Source of the DNA: Neocallimastix lanati (nom. inval.)
Lineage: Eukaryota > Neocallimastigomycota > Neocallimastigomycetes > Neocallimastigales > Neocallimastigaceae
DNA: 64,000 bases
NCBI GenBank assembly: GCA_016946835.1
Contig: JACVTC010000094.1
Span: forward strand, 232,001-296,000
Reading direction: 5' to 3'
The translations under genes were made by a program, and so were the position numbers. Of this stretch, positions 33,705-45,329 are shown one piece after another. Position 1 is the stretch's first letter, and every line of letters begins with the position of its first letter. Under the pieces are notes generated by a model, which searched no databases, was not told the origin of the DNA, and saw only the letters and a program-made list of their open reading frames with translations.

Positions 33705-33960
33705 ATAGATATTGTATTCTTATATATATATAATTTATATTATATGTTTAAAATATATTTCATATTATTAAATTTTATAATTTTAAAATGTAATTTCTTA
33801 ATAATAACCAATTTCTAATAAAATTAATTTAGAAAGGGGGTTTTTAGTTTTTAGGAAAAGTAATAATAAATTAAATAAAGATATAACTATATTATTATAA
33901 TTAAAATATAGCACAAAAAAGTCCCGTATATCACATATGACGTCACATGTATTTATTCAT

Positions 33961-34286
33961 TGATATGCTGGACTTTTATGTGCAATAATTTATAAGCAGT
34001 GGGTTTTAAATAATGGTAGTTTAGTAAATTTTATTATTAAAATTATAATATTGGTACAATTAAAATAATAATTCTAATTCCTAAAAATTTACAAGAGAGT
34101 TTTCTATTTCTAATATAAATAATTTAATCTATTTATAAGAAATAGGTAATATATTAATTATATATTCTAATATATAGAACTATATAAATTTTATATGAAA
34201 TAAAGTATTATAATTATTATAATTATAATAATATATATTGAAATAAAATAAAATAAAATAAAATAATTATTATCAAAAAGATATCA
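33961..34286 (-). repeat. Solo LTR, reverse copy of the 3290-3675 variant
   Basis: TGATATGCTGGACTTTTATG...AAAAGATATCA is the reverse complement of the 3290-3675 LTR with its far end shortened. The 5-bp repeat TTCAT flanks it (33956-33960 and 34287-34291). It appears to sit in sequence just upstream of Copia E. A palindromic TGACGTCA lies nearby at about 33939. Confidence 0.7.
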
Positions 34287-34464
34287 TTCATAATTTAATT
34301 TTATTCATATATTTATGTAAACAATTGTTATACTTTAAAACTATACTCTCTCTCTTTTTATAAAAACTTAAATAAAAGAAGTGTTAATAATAATTTTTAA
34401 TACAAAACAATATTAAAGGTATTATTTTATCTTTGTGTCTTTTTCTACCGATAGTCGGTTAATA

Positions 34465-34478
34465 GATTAAGAGTCTCA
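34465..34478 (+). promoter_or_regulatory. Primer-binding site, half tRNA-Lys(CUU) type
   Basis: GATTAAGAGTCTCA, all 14 bases as at 29030. It marks the right end of the Copia E 5' LTR at 34464. Confidence 0.7.
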
Positions 34479-34552
34479 AAGAAGACCAGAAACTAAAATA
34501 TCATAAATAAAATTTTTAATATATTAATAAATTAAAAATTTATTATTTTCCC

Positions 34553-34987
34553 ATGAGCGAGATTAATAATTATAAAATATTAAAAAGTACAGATAATTAT
34601 GCGCTATGGTTTAATTATCTGTGCAATGAACTAAGAAAGAAAGGTTTATTACACTACATTAAAGAAAATGTATTGAATAACATGGATATTGATAATCCAC
34701 CAAATAATAAGAAAGAACAAATTAAAAAGGATGCAAAAGTTGTATCTAAAATTCCAAACACAATAAATATAAATATCCATAGAGAAATAGTAGGACTAAA
34801 TACTTCCTATGAAATTATATCAAAATTAAAGAAGAAATATGGTAGTTCAACTACTGATTCATCATACTGGTTGAAGAAATTAAACTCAATAAAAATAACT
34901 AATAAACAAGGAATTCTAGACGTGATGGATCAGTTAAAAGATATATTAAATGGAAGCTCGCAAAAGATAATTTCAACAAAATTGTAA
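34553..34987 (+). pseudogene. Copia E gag
   Basis: It reads from an ATG soon after the primer site. NNYKILKSTDNYALWFNYLCNELRKKGLLHYI is a typical Copia gag start, followed by a UBN2-like region (INIHREIVGLNTSYEIISKLKKKYG, SYWLKKLNSIKI, GILDVMDQLKDIL). It is shorter than a full gag because the element is internally deleted. Confidence 0.8.
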
Positions 34988-35039
34988 ACAAAAAGTCCCT
35001 TTTTATATCTAAAAGTAGTGTTAAAACTTTAATTATTGA

Positions 35040-36320
35040 TAATAACTCACCTCCATCTTTCTCCAACCTTGGTATTGATTATGAACTTATCTTTTGACCC
35101 ACTTTAAATATTGATTGTCTAAAATTACTTTTTGGTATTTTCGCTAAATTTAATTGATTTATTGAACAACTTGGTATCAAAGCTGCATATCTCAATGCGC
35201 GACTTGACAAAGATATTTATATCAAGATTCCTCCTGGAGATACCAACTTTGGGTGGGGATATTGGAAACTTAACAAGCCTCTGGTTTAAAATATTCAGGT
35301 CGACAAAGAATCTTACCATTTCTAATTTTCTTATTAAACAAGGTTTTTCTCAATCAATTTCTGAAAAATGCGTTTTCTTCAAGAAAAATAACAATTTATT
35401 AATATGTATTATTGGTTTAGATGTTGATGATATGAAATTACTGGTTATAAAAACGAAATTTGTAATATAGTAAAAAAATTACAAATAAATTTAAAATTTC
35501 TAAATCAGGACCAGTTGACTATATTTTAGGCATTAAAGTAGAAAATAATAATAACATATATTCCATATCACAAATTAATTTTATAAATATTATATTGGAA
35601 AGAATTAATATTAAAGAAAATATGAAAAGAAATACACCATGTGTAGGCGATTATTTAAAATATGAAAATACAAATCCATTTGATATGTCAACTTATATTT
35701 TTATCAAGATGAACAAAACCCGACATAGCATTTTCTGTAGATAAAGCAGCAAGAAAAGCAGAAGAACCAGCCATTTCTGATTGGAACAAAATATTAAATA
35801 TTTTAAAATATCTTAATTAAACTAAATATTATAAAATTACATATGACGGACAGGGAGAGATAATTGGTTATGTTGATTCAGATCATGCTAGAGATTTAGA
35901 AGAAAGAAAATCTACTTCTGGTTATATCATTCATATGGGTAAGAATCAAATATGTTGGAATTCTAAAAAACAATCAGTAGTAGCTCTATCATCAACCGAA
36001 GCAGAATATATTGGTGCTTCAATATGTATCCGAAAAATATTATGGATAAGAAATATCTTATCTGAATTATTAAACTTTAGAAAACCAATTTTGATATACA
36101 CTGATAATTTACTAAATTTATAATTAAAGAAAAATGGAGTTTTAAATCCAAAAATGAAACATATAGTAATAAAATATTATTTCAATAGAGACAATATAGA
36201 AAAGAAATTATTTTAAAATACATTGAATCAAAGAAAATGTTAATTGACATTTTAACAAAATATTCTGATAATTATATATACTACTTAGCAAATAATATTT
36301 TTAGTATTCATAAAAATAGA
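35040..36320 (+). pseudogene. Copia E reverse transcriptase and RNase H
   Basis: RT pieces include QLGIKAAYLNARLDKDIYIKIPPGDTNFGWGYWKLNK, a GLDVDDMKLL catalytic region near 35410, and DYILGIKVENN. RNase H shows GYVDSDHARDLEERKSTSGYIIHMG, WNSKKQSVVALSSTEAEYIGASI and a decayed LIDILTKYS end. Fossil with several breaks. Confidence 0.85.
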
Positions 36321-36331
36321 TATGAGGGGAG

Positions 36332-36664
36332 TGTTAATATATAAACAAATAAAATAAATAAATCGACAAAATATATTATATATTTTACATTTATAAAATT
36401 AAAATTCTATATTAAATTAACATTAATTATGTTAATATCATAAATTTATGTAAGCATTTTTAAAATCATGTACATATATTAAATTCTTCATAAAAATATG
36501 TAAATCATATGTATCATATGATAATTATATATGTAATTTCATTTCATATATGTTTTTTTAATTCGGAGTTCTTTAATTAAATTAATTGATACGTGTATTC
36601 ATAATCTAACAATCTTCATTAATAAATGTATCATATCCCTCTATTTCATAATACGGAGTAAATT
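36332..36664 (+). repeat. Presumed 3' LTR of Copia E (right end uncertain)
   Basis: TGTTAATATATAAAC follows the purine tract directly. No good match to the sequence before 34465 was seen, so the pairing and the right boundary are open. Confidence 0.45.
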
Positions 36665-37035
36665 TTATAAATTAAGGAGGAAATTTAGAAGCACAATTAC
36701 CAGAAATATTTTCAAAGAGTACAACAGGAGGAAGAATAATTTTATAGTTGTAAACATCATAAACCCAATAAGCAGAAGGATTAGAATCATATCCAAGAAA
36801 AATACCAGAGAGAGCGGATTTTAAAAGTTTTTTACGAAATTGTAAATACATAGAAGAAAACTTTACAACCAAAAATATAAAATTTTGAAAATCAACTTTT
36901 TTACCATATAACAATTCATAAGGAATAGAATGTTAATACCACTGTGAGGAATACGATTATAGATATTATTAATAATATCTACGGCATCTTCCTAGAAGAC
37001 ATGATTTAGTTTAGCTTCTTCTAGAATATAAAATT
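36665..37035 (-). pseudogene. Copia integrase C-terminal scrap, minus strand
   Basis: The minus-strand frame 36914-36672 reads KVDFQNF...FRKKLLKSALSGIFLGYDSNPSAYWVYDVYNYKIIL...LFENISGNC, the integrase C-terminal region of Copia. Upstream on that strand NHVF-EDAVDIINNIYNRIP continues to about 37030. It resembles the nested Copia at 61830-62150. The rest is missing. Confidence 0.8.
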
Positions 37036-37852
37036 ATAATAATTTAACTATTATTTATTTAAATTTTAAATATTAATTTTACACATTACCTTAATTTGTT
37101 TAAATTTAAAAATATTTTTATTTTTTTTCTTTTAATTAAAAAAAATGAAAAAAAAAAAGAATTATATAAATTAAATATATATAATTGGAAAACCAATCAT
37201 TATAAAATAAATTTTATTACATATATGACTAATATTTAATATATATTTTATTTATTATTTGAATAATATTTTATTATATTGATAAAGTACACCTATAGGT
37301 TCAAGTTCTCTTGTTGGGAGAAATTTTATTTAAGTAGTTATTTAATTATAAAATTTATTTATTTATTATTTAAAAATAATTATAAAATTAATTAATACAT
37401 GTATTTAATATTTATCTTGAAAATATAAAGAATTATAATATAAATTTGGCATAAAACTGTGCAGCAAAGAATAATTATAAAGAATTATTCTTGTTTTTAT
37501 ATTTGAAATTCAGAATAAACTATTTAATTAATTCTTTTAGAATAACTATTAAGTATTTAAAGTATTTAATATAAAAGTATAAAATAAAATATAAAATATT
37601 AAAATAAAATATTCATAAAAATAATAATAAAAATATAAATTTATTATAATTAATAAAATATAAAATATTAATATAAAATAATAATTATTAAAAATAATTA
37701 AAAATATAATAAAATAAAATATTTAAAATGAAATAAAATAAAACTTAATTCATTTATAAATTATTTATATAACATAAAATTTATGTTATAAATTTTATGT
37801 TTACATTAATTTTATGTATTTTATAGAATTTATGTTGTTACATAAATTTATC

Positions 37853-38505
37853 TGATATAAAACAAATATGTGTAGTAACATATTTGTATATTTAATAATA
37901 ATTATTAAATATTAAATTTATATCTTTTCTTAATAATAATTTTTATAATATATTATTAATTATTTATTTTTATATTATAATTACTATTATAATATATATT
38001 AAATTATATATTATTATATAATATGTTGAATTATTTATTTATTTTATAATATATTAAATTATATATTTATTTCATATTTATATATTTTATATTAGAATAT
38101 AATAATATCCTTATATTTAACTTTAATAGAACTTAAATAATCTTATTTTATATTATATTACATAATATATTATTATATATATTATTTTATATTTATTTTA
38201 TATTACACATTATTTTATTTTATATTATTATATTATATATTATATTTCAATATATAGTATACATTTATTTTTAAATATTTATATTATATTCTTATATATG
38301 TAATTTCATATTATATATTTAAATGTATTTTATATTATTTAATTTAATAATTTTAAAATGTAATTTCCTAATAATAATTAATTTCTAAGATGATAATTTT
38401 TAGAAGGGGTTTTTTTTTAATTATTTTAGGAATAAGTAATAATAAAATCAATAAAATATAACTATACTACTAAAAATTAATAGCACATAAAAGTCCCGTA
38501 TATCA
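37853..38505 (+). repeat. 5' LTR of Gypsy-1
   Basis: TGATATAAAACAAATATG...AAGTCCCGTATATCA. The tips form the 6-bp inverted pair TGATAT/ATATCA. Confidence 0.95.
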
Positions 38506-38510
38506 AAAAT

Positions 38511-38525
38511 TGGTGGAGATATCGG
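38511..38525 (+). promoter_or_regulatory. Gypsy-1 primer-binding site
   Basis: TGGTGGAGATATCGG lies five bases after the LTR. The TGG start fits pairing with a tRNA 3' CCA end. The same 15 bases occur at the Gypsy-B primer sites (47422-47436 complement, and 57672). I could not name the tRNA. Confidence 0.75.
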
Positions 38526-38876
38526 GGATGTGCAGTAATATAGTTGTATTATTTTTATAAGTGTTTTATTAAGAGATATATTTTTATTATAATTATTTTC
38601 GTGTGTTAATTAAGTTTAAATAAAATATTAGTTGAAAATTAATAATTACGCGTCAAAAAAAAAAAAAATTATATATATAATAATAATAAATAATAATTAT
38701 AATAATATTAATATTGATAATAATACTTAGTAACAAAAATAAATAGTAAAAATTTTAATAGTGATAAAATATATACTTAATTTTTATAAATTATTGAACG
38801 CGTTTTATTAGTTAATAGGACTATATATTATTGTATTTATATATATATACTACTCATTATTTGGAATTTTCTTAAA

Positions 38877-39227
38877 ATGTCCAGTTCACCTACTACTTCG
38901 ACAACTCTAGTGGATAACGATGATGTCGATACTAGAACTCTACCAAGGATTGGAGGTGTTCATAAAGATGCAGAAATTTGGAAGTTTCGTATTACTGACT
39001 GGTTTAGAAGGGAACGTATTGTAACGGATGCAGGAAAATTCAGTTATACCATTGCATCCTGTGAGGATGATATAGTTCGTGTACTTCATACGGAACAAGT
39101 CAAGTTGAATCGGATTCTAACACTAGACGAATGTGTATACCTAATTAAAAAGAAATATTGGAGAGAAAATCTGAAAGAAGACAAATTAAGACAAATTAAG
39201 AAAATTATGATCAATCCAAATGAAAGT
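38877..39227 (+). pseudogene. Gypsy-1 gag, N-terminal part
   Basis: Starts MSSSPTTSTTLVDNDD and continues with WKFRITDWFRRERIV and LDECVYLIKKKYW, helical gag-like sequence. It runs up to the inserted solo LTR. Gag forms the particle shell. The codons are less A/T-biased than the surroundings, consistent with young coding sequence. Confidence 0.8.
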
Positions 39228-39935
39228 TGTAAAGATGTGATTATCCCAATCACATTTTAAATTAAAAATTTTTCTTGTGTAATTCAAAAATGTAAATTAT
39301 TCTTTGATTTATAAAATAATAAGCAAAGTAAATAAATCATATGAACTAAATTTTTGAATTATATTCTTTAAGCCACAAGATAAATCTTTAATGTAATAAT
39401 TTTTATAAAATTTAATTCTGAGAAAATTATTGTTGTAAAATAATTTAAATAAATTAATTAAAGTTTAAAACAAAATAAATTAATAATTTATTTTGTGAAA
39501 ATTAAGTTTCAAAATTAAATCATGACTCCTTTAACATTGTTTTTAAATCGAAAATAAATAAAGACTTTACTTATAATATTAAAATAATAAATAGATAATA
39601 AATGTACTTAATTTTAATTATTTAGTATTTAGTTTAATTAATAATTATATTTTTCTAAATTTAGCTATAGTTTATAAACTTATTATTTAATAAAATTCAT
39701 TAGGATAGTTTTATATTAAAATATATGTAATTTAAATAAAATAATATATTATCAATGTATTTAGGAAAAGTATAAATAGAAGATACTTTTCACATTTTTT
39801 CTCGATGTAATTGTTATTTTTAACAAACAACTATTAAATATTAATTAAATATATTTTTAATAAAAATATTTTTTTTAAAATAAAATTTTATTATATTCCT
39901 TTGTTATTGTAATCTATTTTAGTATTTTCTTTACA
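39228..39935 (+). repeat. Solo LTR (LTR-C family) inside Gypsy-1 gag
   Basis: 708 bp, starting TGTAAAG and ending CTTTACA (7-bp inverted tips), flanked by the exact 5-bp repeat AAAGT (39223-39227 and 39936-39940). A TATA box TATAAATAG at 39771 fits an LTR promoter. Its tip matches the fragment at 3709-3790. It shows that Gypsy-1 itself served as a target after it had inserted. Confidence 0.9.
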
Positions 39936-39940
39936 AAAGT

Positions 39941-40900
39941 ATTTACGACTTTAATACTAGATTCTTAGAGTTATATGATCAATTAGATTCCGCAGACCAA
40001 TCTTCCTTCTCAGTGATCGACTATGAAAATGCCTTGAGACCTCGTAGTAGAATTTATGAAAGAATCGCTATGGCTGAAGCTCCTGACCTTGAAACTGCCT
40101 GTAACTTAGCTGAGAAATATGAAAATATATTAAATCAATCTCAAGGAAACCAAGAAATGTGGGGTCCTTATGGTAATATCAATAATTATAATAGAAGAAA
40201 TAATTTTTCCAAATCTGGTAGATCAAATCTTAATAATGTTTTCATTGATTAATATAATAATAATTCAAATTTCACTCCATTTAATAATAATTTTAATACA
40301 TTTAACAATTCAGGAAATTTTAATAGAATGAAGATTTAATAATGTATCATTAAATTCATCATCTAGAATGAATTCTAGCGGTTTGAGAAATTTTAGAAAC
40401 CAAAATTCTAATAGTTTTAATAATAACAATAATCTTGGTAACAATAATTTTAATAATAATTATAACAATGGTAATAATTATAATAGTAATAACAATAATC
40501 GTAATATAAATCACAATACAAATAATTATAATAATAATTCTGATGTTATAGACGATTTAACTAATCAAATGAGAAATTTAAAAATTAAAACCTGTTATTT
40601 CTGTCATCAACCGGATCATGTTTTAAAAATTGCGTTGCTTTTGCTAGATTCCAAAATGATCCAAATTATGAAAATTATATTAATTCCTTATATTCTCAAA
40701 AAAACTAGATAATGGAAGAAGGCTAACTTCCTTTAATCAAAATGCCAACCCTAGTATAATTGCAGCTACCTCATGGAATGATAATTACAAAAATATTATT
40801 GCTGCTGCAAAACGTAGTAGAGATGAAAAATATTCATCCTTACTACCAAAAACAAAAAGAAAAATTAATAATGAAAAATTAAGCGAAAATGATTATACTA
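39941..40900 (+). pseudogene. Gypsy-1 gag, C-terminal part with Asn-rich tail and zinc knuckle
   Basis: Begins in gag sequence (RFLELYDQLDSADQSSFSVIDYENALRPR), then KYENILNQSQGNQE, then a long Asn-rich tract with repeated NNNFNNN units. A CCHC-type start CYFCHQPDH lies near 40590, normally the RNA-binding zinc knuckle. Then a Lys/Arg-rich stretch leads to pol. Fossil with a few breaks. Confidence 0.8.
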
Positions 40901-40905
40901 ATAAA

Positions 40906-43900
40906 ATGTATTATAATACAATAAATAATTCACCTAAAATAAAATATAATTTAAGAAATAGAAATATTGTAGAGTTACCCTTTAAGAATAAACCAAAAAT
41001 TAATTACATTATTAATAATACTAAAAATTTTAATCATGATATAACTAATAAACATGACAACGAAAATGTGGATAATAATACATTGGAAAGTATTAATGAT
41101 GGAAATTTAGATAAACTAAATATTAACAAAACGAATGTATTGAACAATAATGATTTTGAAAGTATAGGTAAGAAAATAAGGAATAATAGTTTGGATATTG
41201 TGGATAAAGCAGATTTGGATATTATGGATAAAGTTGACTTGGATGTAGAGAACAATAATAAAAATAATAAAATGGATAACTTGAACACTCAAAATGAAGA
41301 AATTGGTAAAAGTAGTAAAGTTAACAATCTAAATAAAATTGGAATTGGAAATAGAATGAACCCTACCAATGATAAAGAAAGAGATAAAACGAAGGACAAA
41401 GCTACCAGAGTTGGTCAAATAATTCAATTGTTAGAGGGTGTTGAACCATACGATATTGTGGAAGAATTGAGAAATACCCCAGCTAATATTAATTTGGCTC
41501 AGTTATTAGGAATTAGTAGTGCCTTGCGTGCCGATGTTAACAGAAGTTTCAAAAAATTGAAAACAGAAGAGGAAACAATCATAGGCTATGTGGAATGTTA
41601 CGATGACATCGAAAATTTTGAGATTGTCAACAATCCGACACATTGCTACTGTACCAGGGAAGTCCAGGAACACGATATTGCTGTGGTCAGTGGTTCCGTT
41701 GATGGTTATCCTGCCGCTATTTTAATTGATGGTGGTAGTAACGAGAATTTAGTAACTAGGAAATTCCTCACAAAATTCATCAAAAATTATACTGTTGTAA
41801 GAACTACCTCTGGCAGAGTACATCAAGCTTTATCTGATGTTGAAGAAAAGGTTTATGAAATAGTTCAACTTGAAGTACAAATTGGAACATTAAAAATTAA
41901 TACTGAATTTAGAGTCGTGGATAACGGTGATCCTATTTTTGATATAATTATTAATTTAAAAACACAAGCGGATTATAAGTTGCTAGTAGATGCTAATAGT
42001 AAATATTTATATGTGAGAAATAAAATTAATAATATCAATGTTATTTTCAGTTTTAACGTTGTACCCTTAGTACCATTAGAGGACGTTCAAATTTTTCAAT
42101 CTCAAGCTATGTTTTGTTATATAATAGAAAATCCACCTTCTACAATAATTAATAATATTAATAGTATTAATGAGAAAGTTGATAAAAATAAAATTCTTGA
42201 AGTATTAATTGATAATATGGATATCAAAGATTTGGATTTTAAGGTAGAATTCAAAAAAATATTAAATTCTTATACAGATGTTATAGCCGTTTCCAGTGAT
42301 GATTTGGAACTTTCAGAATTACTACCTTACCATATTGAACTAATTGCAGGTAGTAAACCTACTAAACGAAAAGCTTACAGAATTTCTCAAATTCAATTAG
42401 AAGCTTTAAAAATAGAATTAAAGAAATTAATAGATAAAGGACTCATTGTACCATCTCATTCACCATGGTCGTCACCTATTGTATTAGTACCTAAGAAAAA
42501 TGGTCGTTGGAGATTATGTATAGATTATAGATTATTAAATAATATCACTAAAAAGGATGCCTATGCAATTCCGATAATACAAGAAATTTTTGATGCTCTA
42601 AAAGATGCTTATATTTTTTCAACTTTGGATCTGTTTAGTGGGTATCACCAGATACCTATGTTTAAGGATGATCAAGAACTTACTTCATTTACTACTAAGT
42701 TTGGAAATTATTACTTTAAGGTAATGCCTTTTGGTTTGACCAACGCTCCTGCTACCTTCCAGAGAGAAATGAATCGTATATTCTTTGACTTAATAAATAA
42801 ATGTGTTCAAATATATTTGGATGATATTATTGTATATTCGCCATCCATTGAACAACATCTAATAGATTTAACAAATGTTTTTGAAATTCTCAGAAATAAT
42901 AAATTAAAAATGAATATTGAAAAGTGTCATTTCTGTGTTTACGAAGTTGAAGCGTTGGGACACAAGATTTCAAATAAGGGGTTATTACCCATAGAAAGAA
43001 AAGTAGATGCAATCAAGAATTTAGATATTCCTACCAATATTTCTGAATTACGTTCTTTTCTTGGAATGGTTGGATATTATAGAAATTTTATTGAAAACTA
43101 TGCTTCTATTTCTGAACCTCTACGTAAACTTTTAAGGAAAAACTCACCTTTTATTTGGACTAAAGAACAAACTATTAGTTTTGATAATATGAAGAATTCT
43201 CTTTGTAACGCACCTATCTTATGTTATCCACGTTTTGATAAACCCTTTATTATTCGTACAGATGCTAGCTATCTAGGGATAGGTGGAGTATTATTACAAC
43301 TATATGAAGATAAAATAGAATACCCAGTATTTTATATTAGTCGTTCTTTAAGTAAATCTGAACATAATTACCCTATTACTGAATTGGAAGGAACTGCAGC
43401 TTACTACTGCATTAATAAGTTTAAACCCTATATTCTTGGAAACCCTTTTCGGACTATTCTTTATACAGATCATCAACCTTTAGTTTCTATAATTAAAAAC
43501 AATGAACCAAATACAAGTAAACATGCTCGTTGGTGTCTTTTATTTAGTCAGTTACAAGTTGACGTTGTTTATCAACCCGGGAGAGCAAATATATTAGCTG
43601 ATGCACTTTCTCGTATAAAAAGGAAAGATATTATTACTACTAATGCTTTGGTAAACGATAATAATAGTAATACTGAAGGTAACGTAAAAGAAAACAATGA
43701 AAATAATATTGATGATGAAGGTAATAGAAGAGAAAATGGTGGAAATGGTATAGTTGATATTAATAATATAATAATTAATAATAATAACGAAGAGGATACT
43801 CCCAGAGAATTTATTGATGAAATTGAAAATGAAAAATATATTTCAGAATTTATGAAAAAGTTTTTGACAGAGAGGATTATCACTATTAATGATAAAACAT

Positions 43901-44340
43901 ATATTAAAGATAGAGGTAAACTTAGACTAGTAATAGATGATTATTTGGAAAAAATAAAAATTATCGGAATGGCCCATAGGATCGGCCATGAAGGCCTACA
44001 AAAGACATATGATAGAATAAAACAAAATTTTTATTGGAAAAATATGATTTTGGATATAAAGAAGTATATTTCAATTTGTAAAATATGCCAATTAAACAGA
44101 TCGGAACCTTCTCCCAATTTAGTTGAACAATTTAGAACTCCTGTAGAGGCTCCTTTTGTCAGATTAGGATTGGTTATTATTGGACCTTTAAAAACTACAT
44201 CCAAAGGTAATAAGTATATTCTAGTTTGTGTAGATTATTTTACTTTATGGGTTGAAGCTGAAGCCTCTAAAACAATTACTTCTCAAGATGTTACCACCTT
44301 TTTAATTAATGTTTTTAGTAGACATGGTTACCACAAATAA
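40906..44340 (+). CDS. Gypsy-1 pol: protease, reverse transcriptase, RNase H, integrase N-part
   Basis: A 1144-residue frame. Residues 1-170 are an Asn/Asp/Lys-rich spacer. PYDIVEELRNTPANINLAQLLGIS (about 186-210) is a segment also present at the window end (63790-63880). Aspartic protease has ILIDGGSNENLV near 274. RT has SPIVLVPKKNGRWRLCIDYR (about 523-543), TLDLFSGYHQIPM, PFGLTNAPATFQ and catalytic YLDDIIVYS (about 636). RNase H has IIRTDASYLGIGGVLLQ (about 782), a TDHQPL segment and LADALSRIKRKD (about 894). The integrase zinc-binding HRIGHEG...CKICQLNRSEPS lies at about 1023-1068, followed by the start of the core (KYILVCVDYFTLWVEAE). The order is typical Ty3/Gypsy. Confidence 0.95.
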   Translation: MYYNTINNSPKIKYNLRNRNIVELPFKNKPKINYIINNTKNFNHDITNKHDNENVDNNTLESINDGNLDKLNINKTNVLNNNDFESIGKKIRNNSLDIVDKADLDIMDKVDLDVENNNKNNKMDNLNTQNEEIGKSSKVNNLNKIGIGNRMNPTNDKERDKTKDKATRVGQIIQLLEGVEPYDIVEELRNTPANINLAQLLGISSALRADVNRSFKKLKTEEETIIGYVECYDDIENFEIVNNPTHCYCTREVQEHDIAVVSGSVDGYPAAILIDGGSNENLVTRKFLTKFIKNYTVVRTTSGRVHQALSDVEEKVYEIVQLEVQIGTLKINTEFRVVDNGDPIFDIIINLKTQADYKLLVDANSKYLYVRNKINNINVIFSFNVVPLVPLEDVQIFQSQAMFCYIIENPPSTIINNINSINEKVDKNKILEVLIDNMDIKDLDFKVEFKKILNSYTDVIAVSSDDLELSELLPYHIELIAGSKPTKRKAYRISQIQLEALKIELKKLIDKGLIVPSHSPWSSPIVLVPKKNGRWRLCIDYRLLNNITKKDAYAIPIIQEIFDALKDAYIFSTLDLFSGYHQIPMFKDDQELTSFTTKFGNYYFKVMPFGLTNAPATFQREMNRIFFDLINKCVQIYLDDIIVYSPSIEQHLIDLTNVFEILRNNKLKMNIEKCHFCVYEVEALGHKISNKGLLPIERKVDAIKNLDIPTNISELRSFLGMVGYYRNFIENYASISEPLRKLLRKNSPFIWTKEQTISFDNMKNSLCNAPILCYPRFDKPFIIRTDASYLGIGGVLLQLYEDKIEYPVFYISRSLSKSEHNYPITELEGTAAYYCINKFKPYILGNPFRTILYTDHQPLVSIIKNNEPNTSKHARWCLLFSQLQVDVVYQPGRANILADALSRIKRKDIITTNALVNDNNSNTEGNVKENNENNIDDEGNRRENGGNGIVDINNIIINNNNEEDTPREFIDEIENEKYISEFMKKFLTERIITINDKTYIKDRGKLRLVIDDYLEKIKIIGMAHRIGHEGLQKTYDRIKQNFYWKNMILDIKKYISICKICQLNRSEPSPNLVEQFRTPVEAPFVRLGLVIIGPLKTTSKGNKYILVCVDYFTLWVEAEASKTITSQDVTTFLINVFSRHGYHK

Positions 44341-44345
44341 TTAAT

Positions 44346-44990
44346 ATGGATAATGGAACCCAGTTGAATAGTGATTTCACCAAAATATTCTTAGATCTTT
44401 ATGGTGTATATATTCATTTTGTTGTTCGTTACCATCCTGCTTCTAATGGCTTGGTCGAAAATAGAAATAGAGAGATTGGAAAACAACTTAGGAATTTTGC
44501 TGGTAAAAATAATGATTGGGATACCTTACTACCTTTAGCTTTATGGGCTATCAGGACTTCAAAATCTTCTGTTAGTGGATATTCAAGTTTTGAATTATTA
44601 TATGGACGTGAAAATATACTCCCAAATGAAATCAATATACTTTGTTCATTAGGAGAATCCATCGAGCAACCAATTGAAGAATTATTATTAGAAAGATTAA
44701 TAGAACATACAAAATGGATTATGTACGCAGCCAATAAAAAGTTTGGGACAATTAACTATTGGAAGACAAGAAGAGAAGAAAAGAAAAGTATGGAAAAGAT
44801 TCATGAATACAAAATCGGTGATAAAGTAAAAATAAGAATGTTTCAAAGACATAAATTGGACCCTTATTATATTGGACCCTATACAACCAAAGAAATCACT
44901 TGGAATACTGTTAAATTACAAGAAGATAAAACTGGAATTATATTAAAGAGGAATGTACACATCAAAAATATTCTACCTTATAGAGAATAA
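44346..44990 (+). CDS. Gypsy-1 integrase, core end and C-terminal domain
   Basis: A 214-residue frame with MDNGTQLNSDFTKIFLDLYGVYIHF (second Asp region) and YHPASNGLVENRNREIGKQLRNF (Glu region). Then WAIRTSKSSVSGYSSFELLYGRENILP and a small basic C-terminal domain (YKIGDKVKIRMFQRHKLDPYYIGPYTTKEI...RNVHIKNILPY). It is part of the same integrase region as the preceding frame. A 3' untranslated stretch (44991-45329) leads to the 3' LTR. Confidence 0.9.
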   Translation: MDNGTQLNSDFTKIFLDLYGVYIHFVVRYHPASNGLVENRNREIGKQLRNFAGKNNDWDTLLPLALWAIRTSKSSVSGYSSFELLYGRENILPNEINILCSLGESIEQPIEELLLERLIEHTKWIMYAANKKFGTINYWKTRREEKKSMEKIHEYKIGDKVKIRMFQRHKLDPYYIGPYTTKEITWNTVKLQEDKTGIILKRNVHIKNILPYRE

Positions 44991-45329
44991 TAATAATATT
45001 AAAAAAAAAAAAAAATTATTAACAAAAATTTAATAACAAATTTTTTTTTTTTTTTTCAAAAATTGAATCAAAATTTAAATTATAAATTTATCATAATTTT
45101 TATAAATTTTGTATTTGAGATATTCAAATTATATTAATGAATATTTTAATAACTAACATAGTAAATATAAAATTTTCTTTAAAAATGAAATAATATTCTA
45201 CAATATAATTATCTTATAAAAATTATTATTTTGTTAATAGTCAATTTTATCTTCAATTAAGAATTCTTCTTGTATAGAAAAAAAATACTTAATCTCATAT
45301 ATAAATTGCTATCTTAGCGAGGGCAATTT

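Larger units (their letters stand above)
28462..33933 (+). mobile_element. Solo LTR of Gypsy-1 family, split by a younger LTR element
   Basis: The left part 28462-28801 starts TGATCTAAAACAAATATG and follows the Gypsy-1 LTR (37853-38505). The right part 33710-33933 continues it and ends AAGTCCCGTATATCA. The outer ends are flanked by the 4-bp repeat CATA (28458-28461 and 33934-33937). The inserted element at 28802-33704 has its own 5-bp repeat ATAGA. Confidence 0.85.
34287..36331 (+). mobile_element. Copia E relic (leader, gag, RT, RNase H), large internal loss
   Basis: A primer-binding site at 34465, gag at 34553-34987, RT from about 35040 and RNase H to about 36310, with a purine tract GAGGGGAG before a TG-starting LTR at 36332. 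Protease, integrase and linker are missing between gag and RT. The sequence before 34465 should be a 5' LTR, but its left limit is unclear because of the solo LTR inserted there. Broken in several places. Confidence 0.8.

Noticed and set aside
43572-43883. Minus-strand Ser/Leu-rich frame inside Gypsy-1 pol
   Set aside because: Antisense of the Asn/Glu-rich spacer between RNase H and integrase in a long plus-strand frame.
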